In this document: one piece after another, positions 1-5,426 of the stretch
How the letters are laid out: every line of letters begins with the position of its first letter
Position numbering within the stretch: the stretch's first letter is position 1
DNA from: Pseudomonadota bacterium
Lineage (GTDB): Bacteria; Pseudomonadota; Alphaproteobacteria; Azospirillales; Azospirillaceae
Assembly: GCA_023413605.1 (NCBI GenBank)
Contig: JAEZPL010000752.1
Location: 1-5,434 of the forward strand
Direction of reading: 5' to 3'
DNA length: 5,434 bases
Made by a program: the position numbers and the translations under genes
Notes under the pieces: model-generated
The model's database searches: none
Seen by the model: the letters and a program-made list of their open reading frames with translations, nothing else
What the model was told of the DNA's origin: nothing

Positions 1-30
1 TCGTCGCCCCGTCCATCGTCGCCCCGCCCA
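1..30. repeat. 15-bp tandem duplication inside the receiver gene
   Basis: Positions 1-15 (TCGTCGCCCCGTCCA) and 16-30 (TCGTCGCCCCGCCCA) are adjacent copies differing at one base. A third copy matches only in its first five bases (31-35). The unit is a multiple of three and encodes a five-residue repeat (T-M-[GD]-G-A) on the minus strand, just after the residue in the phosphoacceptor position. More copies could lie beyond the left edge. Confidence 0.7.
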
Positions 31-199
31 TCGTCAATGCCATCGACAGCGCCACGACCGGCGGCTTGTGCGTGCGCACGGCCCGAAGCGCCTCCCCCAC
101 ACCTCCGGCGGCGACCACCCGGCACACGGGCAAGGCATCCTGCACCAAGCCTTCCAGAGCGGGGTCGTCATCGACGACAAGCAGCGTGCGGGGAACCAT
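1..199 (-). CDS. Receiver-domain (response regulator) protein, N-terminal part, probable pseudo-receiver
   Basis: Reading leftward from an ATG at 199-197, 66 codons stay open to the window edge. A GGAG lies 4 nt upstream of the ATG. The product begins MVPRTLLVVDDDPALEGL, the classic first beta strand of a CheY-like receiver, with the acidic cluster D10-D11-D12 that binds Mg2+. Residues 13-45 fit helix 1, strand 2 and helix 2. Residues 46-55 (KPPVVALSMA) match the third strand, where families normally read PDVVLLDLML, so the phosphoacceptor aspartate appears to be serine at residue 52. The segment after it (TMGGATMDGAT) is unusual and encoded by a tandem duplication. The rest of the protein, and so any output domain, lies outside the window. 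The receiver fold is clear; the loss of phosphorylation is inferred from alignment by eye. The gene is divergent from the deacylase gene at 446. Confidence 0.75.
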   Translation of the reverse strand, partial: MVPRTLLVVDDDPALEGLVQDALPVCRVVAAGGVGEALRAVRTHKPPVVALSMALTMGGATMDGAT

Positions 200-445
200 G
201 ATGCTCCGGCAGAGGTTGGGTCGCGGTCGCCGCCAGAATCGCGGCAGGCGCCCATCCTGTCCAAGGTGCGTTGGCATGAACCCGTACGCAATTTTGGCAA
301 AATCAAGGCATCGAAGGGGGTGCACCACCCCTCTCCCGCCCGGCTTTGCAGTCTGCTAAGGTCGCCGTCCGCGCAAAACGGGCCGAAGCGTGGCGGAATT
401 ATCGAAGCGGATTCGGCTGAAACCGGACGGAACTGCGAGGAATCG
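200..445. other. Divergent intergenic region
   Basis: This 246-bp gap separates the leftward receiver gene from the rightward deacylase gene and should contain both promoters. I see no convincing -35/-10 pair or sigma-54 site. Visible small features are an ATTTT/AAAAT inverted repeat around GGC at 291-303, a 6-bp GGGGTG/CACCCC hairpin at 317-331, and one copy of CCCCTCTCCC at 328-337, the word that also forms the arms of the terminator at 2717-2753 and of the repeat at 5264-5426. A frame continuous with the deacylase is open back to 68, but its translation there has no recognisable domain. Confidence 0.5.
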
Positions 446-928
446 ATGGCCGCGAAGGTCACACCGGCGGTGAACGCCGTCAAGGCGGCGGGAATCGCCC
501 ACCGGCTTCTGGAATACGACTACGATCCGTCGGCGGACGCCATCGGCCTGCACGCCGCCTCGGCGCTGGGGCTCGACCCGGCGATCGTCTACAAGACGCT
601 GATCGTGCAGCTGGAACCAAAAGCCCTGGCCTGCGTCGTCATTCCCGTCGCGGCGAAGCTGGACCTGAAGGCGCTGGCCGCCGCGGCCGGCGCCAAGAAG
701 GCCGACATGGCCGACCCGGCGCTGGCGGAACGCACGACCGGATTCCTGGTCGGCGGCATCAGCCCGCTCGGCCAGCGCAAGGCGCTGCCCACCTTCATCG
801 ACGCCAGCGCGGAAACCCTGCCGGAAATGGTCGTCAACGGCGGCCGGCGCGGCTTGCAGATCGTGCTGGCCCCGGCCGACCTCGCCCGCGCGACCAAGGC
901 GGTGGTGCGGAAGATCGTCGTGGGATAG
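446..928 (+). CDS. ybaK: YbaK/EbsC-family Cys-tRNA(Pro) deacylase
   Basis: This 160-residue protein matches E. coli YbaK along its whole length. The shared blocks are TPAV (6-9), YDYDP (24-28), LGLDPAIVYKTLIV (41-54), PVAAKLDLK (67-75), GAKKADMADP (82-91), RTTGFLVGGISPLGQRK (96-112), and GGRRGLQIVLAPADLA (132-147). Lys50 corresponds to the family's essential lysine and G103-P107 forms the GXXXP loop. Known family role: a free-standing cytosolic trans-editing factor that hydrolyses Cys-tRNA(Pro) made by mistake by prolyl-tRNA synthetase. The same frame is open upstream to 68, but similarity to YbaK starts at this ATG and a GAGG (437-440) lies 5 nt before it, so 446 is taken as the start. The protein is of normal length with no missing key residue. 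The next gene starts 91 bp downstream, so cotranscription is possible but not shown. Confidence 0.95.
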   Translation: MAAKVTPAVNAVKAAGIAHRLLEYDYDPSADAIGLHAASALGLDPAIVYKTLIVQLEPKALACVVIPVAAKLDLKALAAAAGAKKADMADPALAERTTGFLVGGISPLGQRKALPTFIDASAETLPEMVVNGGRRGLQIVLAPADLARATKAVVRKIVVG

Positions 929-966
929 CGGCCGGCCCGTCCGCGTGCGCTATGGTGGCGCCCGAC

Positions 967-992
967 ACATCCAAAACCCCGATACATCCAAA
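967..992 (+). repeat. Direct repeat ACATCCAAA in the exporter leader
   Basis: Two exact copies of ACATCCAAA occur at 967-975 and 984-992, offset by 17 bp, in the 91-bp gap before the ABC ATPase gene. This short stretch is AC-rich and stands out from the surrounding GC-rich sequence. It could be a regulator site or unstructured leader. No promoter hexamers could be assigned with confidence. Confidence 0.4.
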
Positions 993-1019
993 CAATAACC
1001 CGCAAAGCCGAGGGGAGAC

Positions 1020-1946
1020 ATGCAGCCCATCATCCAGGTCCGTGGGTTGGAGAAGACCTACGCGTCCGGCTTCCAGGCCTTGAAGGGGGTGGATCTCGAC
1101 ATCCGCCGGGGCGAGATCTTCGCCCTGCTCGGCCCCAACGGCGCCGGCAAGACGACGCTGATCAGCATCGTCTGCGGCATCGTCCGGGCCAGCGCCGGCA
1201 GCGTGACGGTGGACGGCCACGACATCGTGCGCGACTGGCGCGCCGCGCGGTCGCTGATCGGTCTCGTCCCGCAGGAATTGACGACCGAGGCGTTCGAGAG
1301 CGTCTGGGCGACCGTCAATTTCAGCCGCGGCCTGTTCGGCAAACCGCCCAACCCAGCCCTGGTCGAACGGATCCTCAAGGACCTGTCCCTGTGGGACAAG
1401 AAGGACACCAAGGTCATGGCGCTGTCCGGCGGCATGAAGCGCCGCGTCATGATCGCCAAGGCCCTGGCGCACGAGCCGCGCATCCTGTTCCTGGACGAGC
1501 CGACCGCCGGCGTGGACGTGGAACTGCGCCGCGGCATGTGGGAGATGATCGGCCAACTGCGCGAAAGCGGCGTGACCATCATCCTGACCACCCACTACAT
1601 CGAAGAGGCGGAGGAGATGGCCGACAGCATCGGCGTCATCTCCGGGGGCCGGATCATCCTGGTGGAGGACAAGGCCACGCTGATGGACAAGCTGGGCAAG
1701 CGGCTGCTGACCCTGCAACTTCAGAACCCGCTGCCGGCCATCCCGGCGGAGTTGTCCGGCTATCCCCTGACCCTGTCGTCCGACGGGCGGGAGCTGGTCT
1801 ACAGCTTCGATTCCCAGCACGAGCACACGGGCATCGCCGGCCTGCTGCGCAAGCTGGGCGACCACGGCATCGATTTCACGAACCTGCGCACGGAGGAAAG
1901 CTCGCTTGAGGAGATCTTCGTCAGCCTGGTGAAGGAGCGCGCGTGA
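1020..1946 (+). CDS. yadG: ABC-2 type exporter ATP-binding protein, YadG-like
   Basis: The 308-residue product is a single complete ABC ATPase. Visible motifs are Walker A GPNGAGKTT (38-46), Q-loop Gln85 in GLVPQE, signature LSGGMKRR (135-142), Walker B ILFLDEP (155-161) followed by the D-loop TAGVD (162-166), and the switch histidine His192 in LTTHYIEEAEE. The length equals that of E. coli YadG as I recall it, and the blocks LSGGMKRR..MIA.AL.HEP, DEPTAGVD.ELRR.MW and LEE.FVSLV near the C-terminus are shared with it. It would hydrolyse ATP on the cytoplasmic face to drive the membrane partner encoded next. The start is set by a strong GAGGGGAGA directly upstream of ATG 1020. The stop overlaps the next start (TGATG), so the two are translationally coupled. 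The transported substrate cannot be read from the sequence; the yadGH symbol is by similarity only. Confidence 0.94.
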   Translation: MQPIIQVRGLEKTYASGFQALKGVDLDIRRGEIFALLGPNGAGKTTLISIVCGIVRASAGSVTVDGHDIVRDWRAARSLIGLVPQELTTEAFESVWATVNFSRGLFGKPPNPALVERILKDLSLWDKKDTKVMALSGGMKRRVMIAKALAHEPRILFLDEPTAGVDVELRRGMWEMIGQLRESGVTIILTTHYIEEAEEMADSIGVISGGRIILVEDKATLMDKLGKRLLTLQLQNPLPAIPAELSGYPLTLSSDGRELVYSFDSQHEHTGIAGLLRKLGDHGIDFTNLRTEESSLEEIFVSLVKERA

Positions 1947-2707
1947 TGAACCTGCACGCGATCAAGGCCATCTACCTGTTCGAACTGGCCCGCACCTGGC
2001 GCACGCTGTTCCAGAGCATCGCGGCCCCGGTGATCTCCACCTCGCTCTACTTCGTCGTCTTCGGGGCGGCCATCGGCTCCCGATTCACGGCGGTGGAGGG
2101 CATCAGCTACGGCGCGTTCCTGGTGCCCGGCCTCGTCATGATGTCGGTGCTGACGGAAAGCGTGTCGAACGCGTCGTTCGGCATCTACATGCCGCGCTAT
2201 TCCGGCACGATCTACGAGGTTCTGTCGGCCCCCATCTCCGCCTTCGAAACGGTGGTCGGCTATGTCGGGGCGGCGGCGACCAAGTCGCTGATCCTCGGCA
2301 CGCTGATCCTGCTGACGGCCCGGCTGTTCGTGGACTTCTCCATCGCCCACCCGTTCTGGATGGTCGCCTTCCTCGTGCTGACCTCGGTCACCTTCAGCCT
2401 AATGGGCTTCGTCCTGGGCATCTGGGCCGATGGGTGGGAGAAGCTGCAGATCGTGCCGATCCTGATCGTCACGCCGCTGGCCTTCCTGGGAGGCAGCTTC
2501 TATTCGATCAGCATGCTGCCGCCGTTCTGGCAGAAGGTCACTCTGTTCAACCCCGTCGTCTACCTCGTCAGCGGCTTCCGCTGGAGCTTCTATGGCACCG
2601 CCGACGTGCCGGTGGCCATGAGCCTGGGCATGACCGCCCTGTTCCTGGTGATCTGCCTCGTCGTGGTCTGGTGGATTTTCCGCACGGGCTACAAGCTGAA
2701 GAATTGA
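1946..2707 (+). CDS. yadH: ABC-2 type transporter permease, YadH-like
   Basis: This 253-residue integral membrane protein is the permease partner of the preceding ATPase. About six hydrophobic segments can be seen, near residues 22-44, 54-75, 101-127, 134-160, 166-190 and 222-245. The ABC-2 hallmark region LGGSFYSISMLPPFW (181-195) followed by LFNPVVYLVSGFRWSFYG (200-217) is well conserved, as are PGLVMMSV (61-68) and the amphipathic stretch around YSGTIYEVLSAP (85-96). E. coli YadH has the same length class and the same blocks. Two starts are possible: GTG 1943 or ATG 1946. ATG is preferred because AAGGAG (1932-1937) lies 8 nt upstream and the ATG overlaps the previous stop codon; a GTG start would add one residue. 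Two copies with two ATPases would make the working exporter. The substrate is unknown. Confidence 0.93.
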   Translation: MNLHAIKAIYLFELARTWRTLFQSIAAPVISTSLYFVVFGAAIGSRFTAVEGISYGAFLVPGLVMMSVLTESVSNASFGIYMPRYSGTIYEVLSAPISAFETVVGYVGAAATKSLILGTLILLTARLFVDFSIAHPFWMVAFLVLTSVTFSLMGFVLGIWADGWEKLQIVPILIVTPLAFLGGSFYSISMLPPFWQKVTLFNPVVYLVSGFRWSFYGTADVPVAMSLGMTALFLVICLVVVWWIFRTGYKLKN

Positions 2708-2716
2708 GCGCAAATC

Positions 2717-2753
2717 ATCCCCTCTCCCATTTCCAATGGGAGAGGGGATTTTT
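2717..2753 (+). terminator. Intrinsic terminator after the exporter operon
   Basis: A perfect 14-bp stem pairs 2717-2730 with 2736-2749 around the 5-nt loop TTCCA, and T2749-T2753 form a run of five T. It starts 9 bp after the permease stop, the expected place for a Rho-independent terminator. The gap to the convergent regulator gene is only 49 bp, so the hairpin may also slow leftward transcription, although no T-run follows it in that direction. The arm contains CCCCTCTCCC, shared with the repeat at 5264-5426. Confidence 0.9.
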
Positions 2754-2756
2754 GCC

Positions 2757-3530
2757 TTACCGCGGCACGGACAGCTTTTCCGCGCTCGTCATCAGGGCGT
2801 CGATCATGGCGCGCTGTTCGGCCTCTCCGGTGTCGGCTGGGATGACGAAGCAGATCGTGGCGATGCAGCGCCGGGACGCGTCGCGCACCGGGGCGGCCAT
2901 GCAGGTGGTGAAGCGGTCGACCAGCGCCGTGGTGCGCACGAAGCCCTGATCCTTGGCCTGGGCGATGTCGCGCAGGAACTCGTCGCGTTCGATGCGGCGG
3001 CCATCGGGCAGCACGAAATCCTCGTCGGGGATGAAGCCGAAAATCTCTTCCGGCCCCATGTGGTCGACCAGCAGGCGGCCCGACGCGGTCCAGGGGATCG
3101 GCACCTTGATCCCGATCTCGGAGCTGATGCGGAACATCCGCCGGCCCGGCTCATTCAACACGACCAGATACTTGTCGCCTTCCAGCGTGCAGAACTGCGC
3201 GGTTTCCCCGACCGCTTCGGCCAGATGCGCGACCTCGATGCGCGCCTTCCGGATCAGGTCCACGCTGTCCAGGTAGTCGCTGCCGTAATAGTGCATCGCC
3301 GGGCCGAAGTAGACGGTGCCGTCGTCGTCGCGGAGTTCCAGCCAGCGCGCGTCCACCAGGGTGTTGACGATCTCATACACGGTCGAGCGCGGCGTGCCCG
3401 TGTCGCGTGCGATGTCGGCGATGCGCGTCGGCGCGCGGCGCCGGTGCAGATGTTCCATCAGCGCGATGACACGGTCGATGCCCCGCGCGCGCCCGTTGGC
3501 CTTCTTTTCCGCCGTCACGCCGTTCCCCAT
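2757..3530 (-). CDS. IclR-family transcriptional regulator
   Basis: From ATG 3530 the protein has 257 residues. Residues 17-67 form the N-terminal winged helix-turn-helix: GIDRVIALMEHL, then TRIADIARDTGTPRSTVYEIVNTL with the recognition helix near 47-59, then ARWLELRDDDGTVYFG as the wing. Residues 80-253 fit the IclR effector-binding domain, with VPIPWTASGRLLVDHM (143-158) in the place of the usual P-x-x-x-TA-x-G-[KR] motif. The family binds small acids, sugars or peptides and represses or activates nearby genes. Here the neighbour, divergent across 176 bp, is a solute-binding protein gene, so control of that uptake operon is likely. The start is uncertain: in-frame ATGs at 3593 and 3581 would give 278 or 274 residues. 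ATG 3530 is chosen because AGGGGG lies 5 nt upstream and the helix-turn-helix follows shortly after. The effector is unknown. Confidence 0.92.
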   Translation of the reverse strand: MGNGVTAEKKANGRARGIDRVIALMEHLHRRRAPTRIADIARDTGTPRSTVYEIVNTLVDARWLELRDDDGTVYFGPAMHYYGSDYLDSVDLIRKARIEVAHLAEAVGETAQFCTLEGDKYLVVLNEPGRRMFRISSEIGIKVPIPWTASGRLLVDHMGPEEIFGFIPDEDFVLPDGRRIERDEFLRDIAQAKDQGFVRTTALVDRFTTCMAAPVRDASRRCIATICFVIPADTGEAEQRAMIDALMTSAEKLSVPR

Positions 3531-3559
3531 CGCGCTGCCCCCTGCTGCCCCACGCAGCT

Positions 3560-3580
3560 TGGATCCGTTGCCCGGATCCA
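3560..3580. promoter_or_regulatory. Dyad with 8-bp arms just upstream of the IclR gene
   Basis: TGGATCCG (3560-3567) and CGGATCCA (3573-3580) are perfect reverse complements around TTGCC. With the preferred regulator start at 3530 this lies in its 5' leader, about 30 bp before the start codon. The inner half-sites TCCG/CGGA also occur in the dyads near 3673-3686, although with a 5-bp rather than 6-bp spacer. An autoregulatory operator or an mRNA hairpin near the ribosome binding site are both possible. If translation starts at 3593 it would simply be coding. Confidence 0.45.
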
Positions 3581-3632
3581 TCGCCCGCCCCATCGCTTAG
3601 CACACCAATTTTCGTGTTGCGAACAATTCTTG

Positions 3633-3686
3633 TCCGGTATACCGTCCTCGTGTCTGGAATACAAGAATAGTGTCCGATATTTCGGA
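3633..3686. promoter_or_regulatory. Three phased operator-like dyads between IclR and binding-protein genes
   Basis: The ten-base words TGTCCGGTAT (3631-3640), TGTCTGGAAT (3651-3660) and TGTCCGATAT (3671-3680) start exactly 20 bp apart. Each is the left part of a dyad. The third is best, TCCGA/TCGGA around TATT (3673-3686). The first contains the perfect 10-bp palindrome CGGTATACCG (3635-3644). The middle one is degenerate (TCTGGAA / TACAAGA). The centres fall at 3639.5, 3659.5 and 3679.5, on nearly the same face of the helix. They lie between a divergent IclR gene and its likely target, 27 bp or more upstream of the target start codon. Binding by the IclR protein is inference. Confidence 0.6.
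3636..3664 (-). promoter_or_regulatory. Possible promoter for the IclR gene
   Basis: On the minus strand TTGTAT (3664-3659) is separated by 17 bp from TATACC (3641-3636). The hexamers match the sigma-70 consensus at 3 and 4 of 6 positions, so this is weak. It would start a leader of roughly 100 nt before ATG 3530. It lies across the first two phased dyads, which would suit autorepression. No equally good plus-strand promoter for the binding-protein gene was found. Confidence 0.25.
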
Positions 3687-3706
3687 TTTGCCGGTTGGGA
3701 GGCAGA

Positions 3707-5263
3707 ATGACAAGGTTTTCACGCCGTCTGTTCACCGCCGCACTGGGCGCGGCATTGACCACCGGCGCCCTGGGCGCCTGGAATGCCCCGGCGCTGGCCC
3801 AGCAGCCGGGTTCGGTCATCACCGTCGCGACCATCGGGGAGCCGCCGACGCTCGACCCGGTCGGCACCACGTCCGATCTGGTCAGCATCATCACCCAGCA
3901 CATCTTCGAGACGCTGTTCACGTTCGACAAGGACTGGCAGCTCCAGCCGCTGGTCGCCGCGGCGATGCCGCAGGTGTCGGCGGACGGCAAGACCTACACG
4001 ATCCCGCTGCGCAGCGGCGTCACCTTCCACGACGGCAGCACGATGACGGTCGAGGACGTGGTCGCCTCGCTCGATCACTGGACGAAGGCCTCGCCGCGCG
4101 GCAAGACCGTCGCCCCGCTGGTGGAGAGCATCGCGGCCAAGGGCGCCGACAGCGTCGTCATCACGTTGAAGGAGCCGTTCGCCCCGCTGACCGCGCTGCT
4201 GGCGATGAACAACGGCGCCGCGGCCATCGTGCCGAAGTCGGCCATCGACGGCACCGGCCCGCTGAAGTCCCTGATCGGCACCGGCCCCTACAAGCTGCTG
4301 GAGCACAAGCCCGACCAGTACATCCGTCTGGTCAAGTTCGACGGCTACGCCTCCCCCGCCGGCCCGGCCAGCGGCTATGCCGGCAGCCGTGTCGCGAAGA
4401 TCGGCGAGGTGCGCTTCGTGCCCGTCCCGAACGCGGCCACCCGCGTGTCCGGCGTTCTCGCCGGCCAGTACCAGTTCGCCGACAGCCTGCCGGCCGAGGC
4501 GCTGGGCCGCTTCAAGGGCGTTGCCGGCGTGCAGCCGGTGATCGTGAAGCCGTTCGGCTTCCCGCTGATGATCATGAACAACAAGACCGGCGTGGCGGCG
4601 AACCAGAAGGTCCGGCAGGCGGTTCTGGCCGCGCTGGAGCCGAACGACATGCTGCTGGCCGGCTTCGGCGACCCGGCCTTCATCGCACCGGAGGGCTCGA
4701 TCTACGCGCAGGGCACGCCCTATTACGACGCGGCCAGCGCTGGGGCCTACAGCGAGCACGGCCTGTCCAAGGCGGCGGAGCTGCTGAAGGCGACCGGCTA
4801 CAAGGGCGAGCCGATCCGCATCATGACGTCCGTCCAGTACGAGTTCCTGTACAAGATGAGCCTCGTCGCCCAGGCCCAGCTGGAGGCCGCGGGCTTCAAG
4901 GTCGATCTTCAGGTGCTGGATTGGGCGACGCTGCTGCAGAAGCGCGGCGACGAGAAGGCGTGGGATGCCTTCTTCACCTACCACACCTTCGTGCCGGAAC
5001 CGTCGCTGATCACCTTCGTCAACCCCAGCTATCCCGGCTGGTGGGACAGCCCCGCCAAGAAGGAGGCGCTGGCCGCCTTCAACCGCGAGATGGATCCCGC
5101 CGCCCGCAAGGCGAAGTGGGTCGAGCTTCAGAAGCTGTTCTACAGCGAGGTCCAGACCATCAAGGTCGGCGAGTTCTACAACCTCGCCGCGGCCAGCGAC
5201 AAGCTGACCAACTACACGCCGACCCCCTGGCCGTTCTTCTGGAACGCCGAATTGAAGAAGTGA
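3707..5263 (+). CDS. ABC transporter substrate-binding protein, family 5 (peptide/opine/nickel type)
   Basis: This 518-residue periplasmic protein is normal length for the SBP_bac_5 family. The N-terminus has a twin-arginine type signal: S5-R6-R7-L8-F9, then a weakly hydrophobic Ala/Gly/Thr-rich segment, then ALA-QQ with predicted cleavage after Ala31. Family landmarks follow: TIGEPPTLDP (42-51), HIFETLFTFD (65-74), GKTYTIPLRSGVTFHDG (94-110), TVEDVVASLDHW (114-125), and GTGPYKLLEHKPDQYIRL (191-208). Known family role: capture of dipeptides, oligopeptides, opines, nickel or related solutes and delivery to a DppBC/OppBC-type permease. Those partner genes are not in the window and are expected to the right. 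The ligand cannot be deduced. GGGAGG (3697-3702) lies 4 nt before ATG 3707; a TTG at 3695 is less likely because it precedes this ribosome binding site. The gene is divergent from, and probably controlled by, the IclR regulator. Confidence 0.93.
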   Translation: MTRFSRRLFTAALGAALTTGALGAWNAPALAQQPGSVITVATIGEPPTLDPVGTTSDLVSIITQHIFETLFTFDKDWQLQPLVAAAMPQVSADGKTYTIPLRSGVTFHDGSTMTVEDVVASLDHWTKASPRGKTVAPLVESIAAKGADSVVITLKEPFAPLTALLAMNNGAAAIVPKSAIDGTGPLKSLIGTGPYKLLEHKPDQYIRLVKFDGYASPAGPASGYAGSRVAKIGEVRFVPVPNAATRVSGVLAGQYQFADSLPAEALGRFKGVAGVQPVIVKPFGFPLMIMNNKTGVAANQKVRQAVLAALEPNDMLLAGFGDPAFIAPEGSIYAQGTPYYDAASAGAYSEHGLSKAAELLKATGYKGEPIRIMTSVQYEFLYKMSLVAQAQLEAAGFKVDLQVLDWATLLQKRGDEKAWDAFFTYHTFVPEPSLITFVNPSYPGWWDSPAKKEALAAFNREMDPAARKAKWVELQKLFYSEVQTIKVGEFYNLAAASDKLTNYTPTPWPFFWNAELKK

Positions 5264-5426
5264 CGACCTGATGCCCCTCTCCCGCCTCCGGCGGGAGAGG
5301 GAGGGACCCACGCCCTTGGGCGTGGGAGGGTGAGGGCAAGGTCATCCCGAGAAGCCTTGCCCTCACCCTCCCGCTTCGCGGGCCCCTCCCTCTCCCAGCG
5401 GGGCTGGGAGAGGGGAAATCAGGTCG
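5264..5426. repeat. 163-bp nested inverted repeat (intergenic palindromic element)
   Basis: The element starts at the base after the binding-protein stop codon. The outer arms CGACCTGAT (5264-5272) and ATCAGGTCG (5418-5426) are perfect complements, next to CCCCTCTCCC (5274-5283) pairing with GGGAGAGGGG (5406-5415). Further in, 5293-5305 pairs with 5384-5396. The centre is an 18-bp perfect stem, 5324-5341 with 5355-5372, around a 13-nt loop. The same DNA can fold as smaller local hairpins: 5275-5286/5290-5301 (12 bp), 5307-5315/5318-5326 (9 bp), 5370-5374/5378-5382 (5 bp) and 5388-5399/5403-5414 (12 bp). No T-run follows, so it is not a standard terminator. It resembles dispersed REP/MITE-like intergenic repeats; it may stabilise the upstream mRNA or limit read-through into a downstream permease gene. 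Confidence 0.85.

Noticed and set aside
271..289. Possible sigma-54 promoter at TTGGCATG
   Set aside because: The GG is not followed by GC at the required 10-bp spacing; the nearest GC is 3 bp too far.
317..331. Small GGGGTG/CACCCC hairpin as a terminator
   Set aside because: The 6-bp stem is not followed by a T-run and no gene ends just before it.
68..445. In-frame N-terminal extension of the deacylase
   Set aside because: It resembles no domain, overlaps the receiver gene on the other strand, and YbaK similarity begins at 446 behind a good ribosome binding site.
834..1865. Minus-strand open frame (343 codons) opposite the ABC ATPase
   Set aside because: It overlaps an intact ATPase with all motifs, and its translation shows only compositional repeats.
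2736..3710. Plus-strand open frame (324 codons) opposite the IclR gene
   Set aside because: The minus frame gives a complete IclR protein; the plus translation is R/H/A-rich with no recognisable fold.
3719..5311. Long minus-strand open frame (530 codons) across the binding-protein gene
   Set aside because: The translation is low-complexity, rich in R, G, A, H and Q and without a domain. It is the usual antisense shadow of a GC-rich gene whose sense frame is clearly a family 5 binding protein.
5160..5366. Short minus-strand open frame ending in a PSPS/LPLPPEAGEG-type translation
   Set aside because: It is produced by the intergenic palindrome plus antisense of the binding-protein gene; such proteins are a common artefact of this repeat type.
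5264..5426. CRISPR array
   Set aside because: The repeats are inverted and nested, not direct with regular unique spacers.
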